Both the position numbers and the translations under genes were made by a program. A DNA stretch of 64,000 nucleotides from Bythopirellula goksoeyrii (GTDB lineage Bacteria > Planctomycetota > Planctomycetia > Pirellulales > Lacipirellulaceae): NCBI RefSeq assembly GCF_008065115.1, contig NZ_CP042913.1, positions 4,629,278 to 4,693,277 of the forward strand, given 5' to 3'. The notes beneath the pieces were generated by a model. The model did no database searches and was not told the origin of the DNA. It saw only the letters and a program-made list of their open reading frames with translations. Shown here piece by piece: positions 43,180-52,414 of this stretch. How positions within the stretch are numbered: position 1 is the first letter of the stretch; the number at the start of each line of letters is the position of its first letter.

Positions 43180-45363
43180 ATGTACCTTAGCAACGAGAGC
43201 ATCATTTTTGCACTTCGCCAGGCAGGACCATTGACCATGGTGTTTGCAGCGTATTTTTGGGCTGCAATCAGTCCGTCTTCTGCCGCAGTTGACGTCTGGC
43301 TCACCAAGGGAGACAAGAGCCAATTGCTCGCCCAGCAACCTGCTCTCAGTTTCCAACCAGGTTCCGGCTCGGGGGGATTCATCGTCAATGTGAATCCGAA
43401 CACCACTTACCAGACTATTGACGGTTTTGGTGCCGCACTAACCGATTCGTCGGCCTGGCTCATCCAGAATAAGATGAATGCGACACAACGCAACAATTTC
43501 ATGAACCAAATCTTCTCGCCTACCAACGGTATCGGCATGAGTTATCTTCGCATTCCCATGGGGGCCTCGGACTTCACCGCCTCGGGTCATTACACCTACA
43601 ACGATCTCCCTATCAACCAGACGGACATTCCTCAAGACAATTTTTCGATCGCCCACGACCAGCAGTACATCATCCCGCAACTCCAGCAGGCTAAGGCTCT
43701 CAATCCCGACCTGAGCATTATGGCCTCCCCTTGGTCAGCTCCGGCGTGGATGAAATCAAACAAATCCTTGATTGGAGGCACTTTAAATCCTCAGTACTAC
43801 AGTTCTTACGCGACGTACTTTGAAAAATTTATCGATGCCTATGCTGCCGAGGGATTGACGATCGACTCCGTTTCAATGCAGAACGAACCCCACCATATTC
43901 CGAATAATTATCCTGGAACCTACATGTCTTGGGCCCAGCAGGCGGATCTGATTAAAAACCATGTTGGCCCAAAGTTTGCCGCCGAGGGGATTAATACAAA
44001 GATATTCCTCTGGGACCACAACTGGGATGAACCCGATTATGCGATCAATGCGCTCAATGACCCTCAGTTGAAGCAATATGTCGCAGGCTCGGCATTCCAC
44101 TCCTACGCCGGCGATGTTAGTGCACAAACGACCGTTCACAATGCCCACCCTGATAAAGAAATCCACTTTACCGAGGCAAGCGGCGGCGGTTGGGCGACTA
44201 ACTTTTCTGACAATTTAATGTGGCACATGGACAACCTCATCGTTGGTAATACGCGTAACTGGGGCCAGTCGTCGATCTACTGGAATCTGGCCCTCGATGA
44301 GAATAGCGGTCCTTATCAAGGGGGCTGCTCCAACTGTCGAGGAGTAGTGACCATCAACAATGGAAATGGCAATGTGACTTTAAATGAAGAGTATTACGCG
44401 ATTGCCCATGCTAGCAAGTTTGTGAAGCCGGGGGCGGTTCGAATCGGATCGCCGACCTACAACAATGCCGTCGAAACGGTCGCCTTTAAGAACCCCGATG
44501 GATCGAGAGCCTTGATTGCATTCAATTCAGGAGGAGGGACGCAGTCGTTTCGCATTGTGGATAACAACCAATATGTCTCCTACAGTCTTCCTGGAAAGTC
44601 CGTGGCCACCTTCATCTGGCCTTCAGATGGTGGAGGCCCCGTCGATCCACCCGATCCAGGAGTCGAACTGCTCGTAAACCCTGGGTTTGAGCAGGGAGGT
44701 TTCGGCTGGACTTCTACAGGCGACACTGGGTTCCATGCTTTTTTCCCCGGCCAAGGGGGCCATGCGAGCTTCTTTGCAGATCAGAATGGTCACAACGGTA
44801 GCATTTTTCAGACGGGGATCGCTGCCCAGCCTGGAGAACAGTTTAAATTCGAACTCTCCGATACGCGTATTGAGGCCAATGCAAATGCCAATGTGCAGTT
44901 CGGCCTCCAGTTCTACGGCGCCGGCGAGTCGAGTATAGTTGGCCAAGAGTTCGTTCAATTGATCCTGCCTGGCTACGAAATTAACGACGGGGTCTACAGC
45001 ATCATGGGAACCTCACCGGCAGGGACGCAGTACGTGCGCCCTGTGATCTGGTTCGACAACGCTATCTCGACCACTGGTCTTCAAGAAAACTTCTTTGTCT
45101 TTGATGCCAGCCTCAAACGGGTCGCTAGTTTAGCCGGCGATTTTGACGAAGATGGTGATGTCGACGGGAACGATTTTCTGGTCTGGCAACGCACTCCCAG
45201 CGTCGGGAACTTGGCAGACTGGCAGATGCACTATGGAGAATCTTTGCCAATCTCGGCAACGGCGAGCGCCGTGCCTGAGCCGACCTCACTGGGGTTATGC
45301 CTCCTAATGGCATTAGGGCTCAGCGGCACTATTGTCGGGCGACTTAGGCACCCTGCTTCCTAA
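43180..45363 (+). CDS. GH30 glycosidase with binding module, dockerin-like repeat and PEP-CTERM tail
   Basis: A 727-residue exported enzyme. Signal region 1-36. The GH30 barrel covers about 70-495: YQTIDGFGAALTDSSAW, MASPWSAPAWMKSN, acid/base E236 (SMQNEPHH) and nucleophile E332 (HFTEASGGG). After a proline linker (GGGPVDPPDPG) residues 500-660 repeat the binding module of the protein at 39939 (ELLVNPGFEQGGFGW, TRIEANANANVQFGLQFYGA, FVFDASLKRV). A dockerin-like half repeat (DFDEDGDVDGNDFLVWQRTP) and the tail VPEPTSLGLCLLMALGLS follow. It is a second, independent GH30 in the locus; its first-strand region differs from the copy at 33396. Substrate class is unknown (beta-glucan, xylan or glucosylceramide). 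Confidence 0.9.
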   Translation: MYLSNESIIFALRQAGPLTMVFAAYFWAAISPSSAAVDVWLTKGDKSQLLAQQPALSFQPGSGSGGFIVNVNPNTTYQTIDGFGAALTDSSAWLIQNKMNATQRNNFMNQIFSPTNGIGMSYLRIPMGASDFTASGHYTYNDLPINQTDIPQDNFSIAHDQQYIIPQLQQAKALNPDLSIMASPWSAPAWMKSNKSLIGGTLNPQYYSSYATYFEKFIDAYAAEGLTIDSVSMQNEPHHIPNNYPGTYMSWAQQADLIKNHVGPKFAAEGINTKIFLWDHNWDEPDYAINALNDPQLKQYVAGSAFHSYAGDVSAQTTVHNAHPDKEIHFTEASGGGWATNFSDNLMWHMDNLIVGNTRNWGQSSIYWNLALDENSGPYQGGCSNCRGVVTINNGNGNVTLNEEYYAIAHASKFVKPGAVRIGSPTYNNAVETVAFKNPDGSRALIAFNSGGGTQSFRIVDNNQYVSYSLPGKSVATFIWPSDGGGPVDPPDPGVELLVNPGFEQGGFGWTSTGDTGFHAFFPGQGGHASFFADQNGHNGSIFQTGIAAQPGEQFKFELSDTRIEANANANVQFGLQFYGAGESSIVGQEFVQLILPGYEINDGVYSIMGTSPAGTQYVRPVIWFDNAISTTGLQENFFVFDASLKRVASLAGDFDEDGDVDGNDFLVWQRTPSVGNLADWQMHYGESLPISATASAVPEPTSLGLCLLMALGLSGTIVGRLRHPAS

Positions 45364-45585
45364 CTCAATGTCGGATAACATTTTAGGCCCCCCGGGTTCC
45401 ACCAGGCCCACTATGAGACCAATTTTCAGGGATTTTTTTTGAATTTTCCCAGATTTTTCCGCTCAGAAACCATCTGTTCGGCGGATAAGATGTTGCCAGG
45501 GGTAGGCTCTGAACGAGTCCGATCCAAGTATGTCACTCTTACAACCCAGGGCTCCACTCTTTTTCACCTTTTGTATGTTCATGCC

Positions 45586-46395
45586 ATGAAAAAAACACTC
45601 CTCTTGATGGCCTTAGCTATGGCTGCCACATTTTTCTCTGCTGACAGATCATTGGCCTCGCTCGCCGTTACATACGAGGCGACGGCCGCGCCTGACGCAG
45701 ATCCTGACGGGTTTGATAGAACTACTTCAGTAAATGTTTGGGAATTCGCTGAGACTCAAGGCGATGCCGGAAACTTTTTTGCCGGGAATCACGACGGAAA
45801 TAACGGTGTTTGGGTGATCTTCGATAACGGCGGTTTTGGTGGAAGCACGGCAACGCATACCTTTGCTGGTGGAGCCCTACTTCCGACCCAGGCTCTGTCG
45901 CTCGATTATGCCCACAATACAAATATCGATCCCGGAACTCGCGTCGGTATACGCCTCTTAGATTCTTCGAATGCAGTGCAAACAGAATTTTCCTTTGTCG
46001 GCGGCGGTGCCTTTGATTACAGCAACGACGGGGGAAGCTATACTGGAACCTATTCGTCAACTGGCAAGACTTATGATCCCAATGATTTTTTCACCGTGAC
46101 TTATAGCATCGGTTCCGGAGGTGCCTACACGGCTACCGCTTCAGCGGGCGATGGCACCGATTGGGGAGGCAGCAGTAACATTGGTAGCTGGAGCGGCAGC
46201 GTAACTAATCCGGCCAATCCGATTGCCAAGATTCAAGTCTTTACCGACGGCGGTGGCAGCAGCGACCAGTATTTCGACAATCTAACCATCTCCGCCGTCC
46301 CCGAACCCTCCGCGTTCCTATTTGGCGGTTTGGTGTGCGGTGTGCTCGGACTCGGACTTGCCAAGAAAAAGCTGAGCAAGCGTTTGGTGTCGTAG
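45586..46395 (+). CDS. PEP-CTERM secreted protein of unknown function
   Basis: A 269-residue protein. Signal peptide 1-24 (KKTLLLMALAMAATFFSADR then SLAS). The mature domain is glycine/serine/aspartate-rich and all-beta (FDNGGFGGSTATHTFAGGAL, RVGIRLLDSSNAVQTEFSFV, IQVFTDGGGSSDQYFDNLTI), probably a concanavalin-like sandwich. The tail is VPEPSAFLFGGLVCGVLGLG plus a lysine/arginine end. ATG 45586 was chosen because the 49 upstream in-frame codons do not fit a signal peptide. There is no strong Shine-Dalgarno. It stands between the GH30 gene and the second sigma operon. Confidence 0.8.
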   Translation: MKKTLLLMALAMAATFFSADRSLASLAVTYEATAAPDADPDGFDRTTSVNVWEFAETQGDAGNFFAGNHDGNNGVWVIFDNGGFGGSTATHTFAGGALLPTQALSLDYAHNTNIDPGTRVGIRLLDSSNAVQTEFSFVGGGAFDYSNDGGSYTGTYSSTGKTYDPNDFFTVTYSIGSGGAYTATASAGDGTDWGGSSNIGSWSGSVTNPANPIAKIQVFTDGGGSSDQYFDNLTISAVPEPSAFLFGGLVCGVLGLGLAKKKLSKRLVS

Positions 46396-46430
46396 AGGCT
46401 CAGGTTTGAGGCCTTTGAGACGCCCGGTAG

Positions 46431-46585
46431 ATTCCTCTCCTATTCTGAGCCCGAGGGAACTGAATGATGCCACGCTCAATCCAATTCGCCTCGCAGCTTC
46501 GACTTCTGTGCCTGAACCGTCTTCGCTGGGGCTGAGCCTGATGCTGTTTGTGCTGGGCGTATTTCGTCCCAAGTTGGTTTTTTAG
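46431..46585 (+). pseudogene. orphan PEP-CTERM tail
   Basis: An in-frame stretch reads LNPIRLAASTSVPEPSSLGL then SLMLFVLGVFRPKLVF and a TAG at 46583-46585. It is a complete sorting tail without any protein in front, 36 bases after the preceding PEP-CTERM gene and in another frame. It is probably the 3' scar of a deleted gene related to the GH30 gene at 43180, whose tail (VPEPTSLGLCLLMALGL) is similar. Confidence 0.6.
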
Positions 46586-46786
46586 AAGCTGGAAATTTCG
46601 ACAAGGGGGTGTTTCTATAACTCCTTGTCTTACATAGGGTTGCGCACCGATCCCTTCCGATTCTCGAACTGGAAACTGGTTTTTTCCAAGTTTCCTATAC
46701 CAGATTTCTTGGTTGCGCGCCTTACTTACAATAGTGAAGGATACTTTTCAGCTTTTTTGCTTGAGTTCACTTGTGAAGGGGCACTT

Positions 46787-47332
46787 GTGGAGGATCATTC
46801 GTTGGAGAAAGACAATCAACGAGACGAATTTGCGAGGCTGTTCGCCAAGCACGACCGGTGGTTGTACGCCTACCTAGTGACCCTGTTGGGAAACTCGGCC
46901 CATGCTGAGGACGTTTTCCAGGAAGTTTGCGTCGTACTGTGGCGGGAGTATGAACAGTTTGAGCTTGGCTCCGACTTCGTAAAATGGGTCGCGGTAGTCG
47001 CTCACAATCAAGTGCGCAAGTTTCGTCGACAGAAGAAACACGCTGGGTTCCAAGTGAATGAAGTTGCGTTTGATTTACTGGCAGCCGAGGGTGTGCGACG
47101 AGCAGACTTGTTCGATTGTCGGCGGGATGCGTTGCGGGGATGTTTATCGAAATTATCTGCAGCAGACCGATCTTTGGTCCAACAGTGTTATGAAGAACGC
47201 AAAGTGAATTTTAAGGCGACAGCTCAACGCTTGGGGAGAAGCGAGAATACCGTTTACAAGGCTCTCAATCGAATTCGTCGGGTGCTGCAAGAGTGCATCA
47301 ACCGAACGCTTGTATCAGAAGGCCTGGGATGA
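46787..47332 (+). CDS. ECF sigma factor, Rhodopirellula/Verrucomicrobium type
   Basis: A 181-residue sigma factor. Region 2 covers about 13-90 (FARLFAKHDRWLYAYLVTLL, AHAEDVFQEVCVVLWREYEQ, FVKWVAVVAHNQVRKFRRQK). Region 4 covers about 120-175 (CLSKLSAADRSLVQQCYEER, then ATAQRLGRSENTVYKALNRI). GTG 46787 has GAAGGGG six bases upstream and starts just before the conserved part; the longer frame from 46625 begins with TTG and unrelated sequence. Its stop overlaps the next gene's start (ATGA), so sigma and FecR-like partner are coupled. It is the second such pair in the glycan region. Confidence 0.92.
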   Translation: MEDHSLEKDNQRDEFARLFAKHDRWLYAYLVTLLGNSAHAEDVFQEVCVVLWREYEQFELGSDFVKWVAVVAHNQVRKFRRQKKHAGFQVNEVAFDLLAAEGVRRADLFDCRRDALRGCLSKLSAADRSLVQQCYEERKVNFKATAQRLGRSENTVYKALNRIRRVLQECINRTLVSEGLG

Positions 47333-49191
47333 TCGCAGATTCTGACAGAAAGAAACTCATGCGAGTACTGGGCGACCTGTGCAACGGCCAGATTACTGCG
47401 CTCGATGAGCAGTGGCTCCAGGAACAACTCGCCGACAGTGCCGCTGCACGGTCGTTGTATCTGGACTATCTTGAAATGGAGGCATCCTTAGATGCCGAAG
47501 GCGGGAGCCTAGCCCGTTATGATTCCCGTCGTGACAGCGCGAGCCATGATGATATGGAGCAACTGGACGATGAGAATGCCGACGATTCTGATTTGTCGGA
47601 GTTACCTGATAGTTCGGTAGCTTCTTTCTGGCGAAAGTCGCCTTCGTGGGCAGTGGCGGCGGCGCTAACAGGGATTGCCCTGTTTTCCAGCGCAGCGACA
47701 TTGGGTCTCCTTTCCTATTTTGGAAATTCTGGCCGCACTGCGGCAGGTAAAACTGCCCCAGTAGTTGCACGGATTACCGGAACACAAAACAGTTTGTGGC
47801 GACATGAGAAAACTCACCCTGTCGGATATGGCTCAGAGTTGGTGGCTGGTCAGGAACTTGAGCTCCAGGAGGGATTGGCCGAAATAACTTTTCTCGATGG
47901 CGCAACCGTACTGCTAGAGAGCCCCGCCCGGTTCTTGGTGAAGGCACCGCACGAAGTCCGACTTGAAGAAGGTCGCATGGCGGCAGTCGTTCCTGCCCAG
48001 TCACATGGATTTCGAGTTCATACGCGGAACCTTGATATTTTCGATACAGGTACCGAGTTTGGCTTGATGGCCCGGCAATCCGGAGCTGCCGAGTTGCATG
48101 TTTTTAATGGTGCGGTAAGGGCCGATGTTTTGGACTCCACGGGCAAGGCTCTTCGGCGGTTGGAACTCAATGCTTCAGAAGCAGCTCGCGTGAATCCAGT
48201 TTCCACAACCGTGGCGGAATTCCCAGCTGACAAGGCGGCCTTTGTGTGCAGCCTGGAACCAACCACCGGTCCACGCGATGGCTTATTAGCCTACGAGGGG
48301 TTTGATTATCCCGCAGGTCCACTCGATGCCCAGAATGGCGGCTATGGTTGGGCGGGACCCTGGTTTGGTATCGCCGCTGATAGCAAGGCCGGGCCAGACT
48401 CCAATGGTGTTGCCGTTGGAAGCCTGACAGCCAAGGGAATCGTCCCGCTGGGCAATAGGGCGGTGCAGACGGCACAGCAGAACCGCATCCGCCGCACGTT
48501 AGCAACTTCCATTGGCAGTGTGTTCGATGCAGCCGGATTGGTCGAAGATCAGGACAGCGTCCGCCTCATCGGGCGTGATGGGACCCATGTTTATATCAGC
48601 TTCCTGCAGCGTGTCTCTGAACTTTCCGCAAGCAACGATGAGTTTTACGGTCTTGAGCTGCATCGTGCCGATGGCAACGTCAACCGCGTACTCTCGATTG
48701 GCAATGGTGCCGAGGATACTCTCTACGGAGCTACCTCGAACTACAACGTATATGGGGCGGGCAATTTCCCAGCATTGGGCGTCGAAGACACCGAGGCGAA
48801 CTTTTACGTAGTTAAGATCACTTTTGGCGTCGAGAACCACGACATCGTGGAGGTGTATCGCAACCCCGAGTCGCTTCGGGACGAACAAGCCTCGATTGTC
48901 GATGCGGAGCTGCATGGCAACTTTGCCTTTGATCGCATCGGAATCGCCAGCTTCCACGGCAGTAAGATTCACGAGATCGACGAAATTCACGTCGGAACCC
49001 ACTACTTGGCTGTCACAGGACGGTGGGGTGGCAAGCGTGGGCTGCAACGCCAGGGCATGGTGCAGTTACAGCAAGAACATCGGCAGCCTGGAGTGCAAAC
49101 GCGGTGGACGGGGCAGAATTGTGGTCGCATGGGTTTGGCGACCCTTTTTTCTAGCTACCTATCAGTTAACTTAATGCAAGACATTCGCTAA
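47329..49191 (+). CDS. FecR-like transmembrane regulator with a concanavalin-like ectodomain
   Basis: A 620-residue protein organised like the one at 35416. The cytoplasmic N-terminus (LCNGQITALDEQWLQEQLAD, AARSLYLDYLEMEASL) is followed by a single membrane helix at about 105-131 and a FecR domain (SHGFRVHTRNLDIFDTGTEF, ELHVFNGAVRADVLDSTGKA). One ectodomain of about 280 residues begins LLAYEGFDYPAGPLDAQNGG and runs to IDEIHVGTHYLAV. The last ~60 residues become arginine/glutamine-rich and unlike the family, so the original C-terminus may have been altered. ATG 47329 overlaps the sigma stop. It probably conveys an envelope or glycan signal to the sigma factor. Confidence 0.85.
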   Translation: MIADSDRKKLMRVLGDLCNGQITALDEQWLQEQLADSAAARSLYLDYLEMEASLDAEGGSLARYDSRRDSASHDDMEQLDDENADDSDLSELPDSSVASFWRKSPSWAVAAALTGIALFSSAATLGLLSYFGNSGRTAAGKTAPVVARITGTQNSLWRHEKTHPVGYGSELVAGQELELQEGLAEITFLDGATVLLESPARFLVKAPHEVRLEEGRMAAVVPAQSHGFRVHTRNLDIFDTGTEFGLMARQSGAAELHVFNGAVRADVLDSTGKALRRLELNASEAARVNPVSTTVAEFPADKAAFVCSLEPTTGPRDGLLAYEGFDYPAGPLDAQNGGYGWAGPWFGIAADSKAGPDSNGVAVGSLTAKGIVPLGNRAVQTAQQNRIRRTLATSIGSVFDAAGLVEDQDSVRLIGRDGTHVYISFLQRVSELSASNDEFYGLELHRADGNVNRVLSIGNGAEDTLYGATSNYNVYGAGNFPALGVEDTEANFYVVKITFGVENHDIVEVYRNPESLRDEQASIVDAELHGNFAFDRIGIASFHGSKIHEIDEIHVGTHYLAVTGRWGGKRGLQRQGMVQLQQEHRQPGVQTRWTGQNCGRMGLATLFSSYLSVNLMQDIR

Positions 49192-49386
49192 CTTTTCAAG
49201 TAGATTCCCTTTTGAGAGTGACAAAATTCGTTGCCATTGGAAGTGATTGTGAGAACAATGGAAGAGTGTATCTATTTCGGTGAAGTGACGTATTCTCGGC
49301 TTGACCAGAAAACTGAGCATGCCGTGCTACCCAGCTTTCTTGTTGTTTGTTTTCTTTTTTTGGGGAGAACCCCCGGAGGTGGAGTA

Positions 49387-50352
49387 ATGAGACGACTTCT
49401 ATGTTTGGCCATTGTTTGTTCGATGGCCGCACCTGTTTCCGCCGTGACGTTGGATGGCAGCACAGCCGGCGACGGTTACACGCTGGCAGCAACACAAACC
49501 CTTCAGACGCAGTTTGGTGATGCCAACCCCAATGGTGGTAGCGAACTTGACGCCGCATGGGCCCAAGTTTCCGGTGGGACCTTGTATCTGACCTTGACCG
49601 GCAATTTGGAAAACAACTTCAACAAGTTGAACATTTTCATCGACTCCATTGCAGGTGGCGAGAACGTCATCACGAACAACACGGGAAATGGTGGAAACAA
49701 TCCGAGCAATGATGGATGGGCGGCCAGTTACGCAGGATTCACGTTTGATCCGGGCTTTGCCGCAGATTTCCTGATGATAAACCGCAATGGAAACTTCAAT
49801 GGCGATCGCTTTGATTTCGACTTCAACAGTGTAGGCAATACCAGTGTGGTGGAATCGAGTCTTGACATTTTCGCTGGTTCTCAACAAGGTTCCAATGCCA
49901 GCGTGGGAGCCTCGGGAATCGGAGTCGCTTTTAATAACACTAATACTGCAGGAGTCACTGGCGGTTCGGCCGCATTAGACGCTGCGGGTATCGCCGCTGC
50001 GCAAGCCGTCCAGACTGGTTTGGAATTAGCAATCCCTTTGTCAGCTATTGGCAATCCAGGTCTTGGTGATTGCATCAAGATTAGTGCGATGATCAACAAC
50101 GGCGACCAGAACTATCTGTCGAACCAGTTCCTCGGAGGACTCATAGGACCTCCCCCGTCAGGCGATCAAGGAAATCTGGGTGGCGATGGTGCTGGTACAT
50201 TCACTGGGACAGTTGGTCAAATCAATTTGACAAGCACCTACGCCGATGGTTTGCAGCACTTTGAAGTTTGCATCGTCCCCGAACCCGCCTCAATTGCCTT
50301 AGTTGGCTTGGCAATGTTCGGTCTCGTCCTCGGACGCGGCCGCAAGAGTTAG
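49387..50352 (+). CDS. PEP-CTERM protein (paralogue of the protein at 56239)
   Basis: A 321-residue protein. Signal peptide 1-19 (RRLLCLAIVCSMAAPVSA). The mature domain includes LDGSTAGDGYTLAATQTLQT, LTGNLENNFNKLNIFIDSIA and GLELAIPLSAIGN, a sequence pattern shared with the protein at 56239. The tail is VPEPASIALVGLAMFGLVLG plus RGRKS. CCGGAGGTGGAG precedes ATG 49387. It lies after the second sigma/FecR pair with a 195-base gap. No enzyme motif; the conserved NFNKLxxxIDS segment marks a planctomycete surface-protein family of unknown role. Confidence 0.84.
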   Translation: MRRLLCLAIVCSMAAPVSAVTLDGSTAGDGYTLAATQTLQTQFGDANPNGGSELDAAWAQVSGGTLYLTLTGNLENNFNKLNIFIDSIAGGENVITNNTGNGGNNPSNDGWAASYAGFTFDPGFAADFLMINRNGNFNGDRFDFDFNSVGNTSVVESSLDIFAGSQQGSNASVGASGIGVAFNNTNTAGVTGGSAALDAAGIAAAQAVQTGLELAIPLSAIGNPGLGDCIKISAMINNGDQNYLSNQFLGGLIGPPPSGDQGNLGGDGAGTFTGTVGQINLTSTYADGLQHFEVCIVPEPASIALVGLAMFGLVLGRGRKS

Positions 50353-50647
50353 GAGTTACGAGCCATGAGTTACGAGCTTCGGGGTTTCAACTCACCACTC
50401 GCCACTCACGACTAGCAACTATTTTTTTCCTTGTTTGTTGGTCAAACGCCGCTACGTACGCCAGTGCTCCCCCGCTTGGCGTACGAGCGGCGGTTGACGA
50501 CCTTTTGCATTTGGACACTATACGAATTCCTCATCAGCCGCATCGTACTAGCGATCATCGCTCTCGGTGACTTGTGAAAACTAGTTGCTAGTGCAATGCG
50601 GCTGTTGATTATTCAGGAAATTAGTGAAATATCAAAGGAATCTTGTC
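50353..50647. other. intergenic region with word repeats and a long hairpin
   Basis: It contains GAGTTACGAG words (AGGAGTTACGAGCCATGAGT) at 50352-50380, related CTCACCACTCGCCACTCACG text, and the 58-base hairpin at 50441-50498. No gene was found. Confidence 0.45.
50441..50498. repeat. 58-base imperfect palindrome
   Basis: Arms GTCAAACGCCGCTACGTACG+CCA and TGGCGTACGAGCGGCGGTTG+AC pair over about 22 positions with one mismatch and one bulged A; the loop is about 13 bases. A T-run precedes it (50422-50427) rather than follows, so on the minus strand it would look like a terminator separated from its T-run by some 14 bases. It is more likely a palindromic mobile or structural element. Confidence 0.6.
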
Positions 50648-51736
50648 ATGAACAAAAATCGTTCGCGCAGGCAACTCGGCTTTACCCTTGTGGAGCTCTT
50701 GGTGGTAATCGCCATCATTGGAGTCCTGGTGGCTCTCTTGCTCCCCGCCGTCCAAGCGGCCCGGGAAGCAGCGCGACGGATGAGCTGTGCGAATAACCTG
50801 AAAAACCTCGGTTTGGCTTGCTTGAATTACGAAAACTCTAATAAGTATCTGCCCTACAGCGTTTCGCAATGGCCGGAAGACAGGACCATGGATTTCGATA
50901 AGCGTGAAGCAGTCTGGGTTGGTCCATCGGGTCAAGATGGCATATTAGATCCTGCAAAGGGTGGTCCAGGCTATACGGGAAAAGGATGGACTGTCGAAAT
51001 ACTGCCTCAGCTTGAACAACAAGCGATGTATGCGGGAATAACATCCGGCTTAGAGAATGCGCCGCGTGGCAGGGATAAACACACTGCCCGGGCAAATCGT
51101 GGGACGGGAATGGGCATCCAAGAAATCCGTTCTTTCATGGAACAACAGTTGCCGATCTTCACCTGCCCATCAGATCCGAGTGCAGTACCGTCACCAGATC
51201 AATGGTATTGGGACAACAATTTGGCCAATCCTGTTGCTACAACTAGTTACAAGGGGGTCGCCGGAGATTTTGTGATTGACCAGGCTTCTTCGAATGCATT
51301 TAGCCCGGTTTCTGAATTTACCGGATTTGGATCGATCCCCGATTTGCATCATGTGACAAATGCAAATGGATTAATCTTTCGTGCATCTTACTACGAGAAG
51401 GTGCCACTTAGGACGGTTTCAGATGGTCTTAGCGGGACTTTCATGATTGGTGAAGGAGTGGTCGAGCAGGATTATCACAGCATGGCCTATTTTGCGGATG
51501 GGACCTGGGGTACTTGTGGTGTTCCTCTTAACTTCTTTCTCATCGGAGTGGATACAACAGAAATCAAGTCAAATCGCTGGAACGATGTGCGAGGTTTCAA
51601 GAGTCTGCATCCTGGCGGAGCGCAATTCGCTCTGGGAGACGGCGCAGTTCGGTTTATTAATGAAAGCATTGATGGTGCTACATATCGTGCCTTGGCCACG
51701 AGGGCAGGTGGTGAGGTTGCAGGCGAAACGAACTAA
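50648..51736 (+). CDS. DUF1559 prepilin-like protein
   Basis: A 362-residue protein with the N-terminal pseudopilin signal [20 protein letters not shown] followed by [20 protein letters not shown], and the C-terminal SLHPGGAQFALGDGAVRFI motif. ATG 50648 has AAAGGA eight bases upstream; a GTG at 50624 is the alternative. Between the ends are Trp/Tyr-rich segments (TCPSDPSAVPSPDQWYWDNN) usual in the family. It heads a DUF1559-lipoprotein-lipoprotein-amylase series. Processing by prepilin peptidase and export are expected from the signal; role unknown. Confidence 0.93.
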   Translation: MNKNRSRRQLGFTLVELLVVIAIIGVLVALLLPAVQAAREAARRMSCANNLKNLGLACLNYENSNKYLPYSVSQWPEDRTMDFDKREAVWVGPSGQDGILDPAKGGPGYTGKGWTVEILPQLEQQAMYAGITSGLENAPRGRDKHTARANRGTGMGIQEIRSFMEQQLPIFTCPSDPSAVPSPDQWYWDNNLANPVATTSYKGVAGDFVIDQASSNAFSPVSEFTGFGSIPDLHHVTNANGLIFRASYYEKVPLRTVSDGLSGTFMIGEGVVEQDYHSMAYFADGTWGTCGVPLNFFLIGVDTTEIKSNRWNDVRGFKSLHPGGAQFALGDGAVRFINESIDGATYRALATRAGGEVAGETN

Positions 51737-51757
51737 CCTTCAAAGGAATTATTTGGA

Positions 51758-52414
51758 ATGCATCAATGTATGAGTATGAATAATTTGGTACGCCTCACAC
51801 CGCTACTCCTTGGATTGATATTTATCGCAAGCTGTGCTGACAACACTCATGTAGGTAATGCAATCGTTCAAGGAACCGTCACAGTGGATGGGACCCTGGC
51901 ACCTCGTGGGCAAGTAACATTTTACCCTGAAAAACAAGGTCCAGTTGCGACCGGTCCAATTCACTCTGATGGGAGCTTTTCACTTCGCATTGGCCAGGGA
52001 AATATGACAAGGCCTGATGAAAGTAAGATCTATTCAGGGAACTATACTGCAGCGGTCATAGTTAGCGAACCAGCCGACAAGAGTACAAGTGTTGCAGAAG
52101 GGGGCCCTCCATTGGCCGGCCCTCGGTTATCAGCTACCAAATACACCAAACCTGAGACAAGCGGCTTAGAGTTTTCGGTCAAGCCAGGCAGGAATGTCTT
52201 CGCGATCGAGCTAGAAGGATCCAAGAATGATCCTCCTCCTGACGAGCTTTATCGCCCTGAGGAGTCAGATCATTCCATCAACGAACCTGGCATCGAAGAA
52301 GATCACGCACGCATGGATGATTACGAAAGCCCAGATTCTGAGGAACTCCAATCGATAACAAAGACAAATCAAAAGGATGATGAGGATACGTCGATGGAGG
52401 ATATAGAGAAATGA
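51758..52414 (+). CDS. carboxypeptidase-regulatory-like lipoprotein
   Basis: A 218-residue protein. The lipobox IASC ends the signal peptide at about residue 26. Residues 35-155 form a transthyretin-like beta domain (VQGTVTVDGTLAPRGQVTFY, GSFSLRIGQGN, IYSGNYTAAVIVSEP) found in many planctomycete lipoproteins. The final 60 residues are strongly acidic and disordered (EESDHSINEPGIEEDHARMD). It overlaps the next lipoprotein gene by 4 bases. Together with the DUF1559 gene 21 bases upstream it forms a recurring trio. Function unknown. Confidence 0.85.
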   Translation: MHQCMSMNNLVRLTPLLLGLIFIASCADNTHVGNAIVQGTVTVDGTLAPRGQVTFYPEKQGPVATGPIHSDGSFSLRIGQGNMTRPDESKIYSGNYTAAVIVSEPADKSTSVAEGGPPLAGPRLSATKYTKPETSGLEFSVKPGRNVFAIELEGSKNDPPPDELYRPEESDHSINEPGIEEDHARMDDYESPDSEELQSITKTNQKDDEDTSMEDIEK

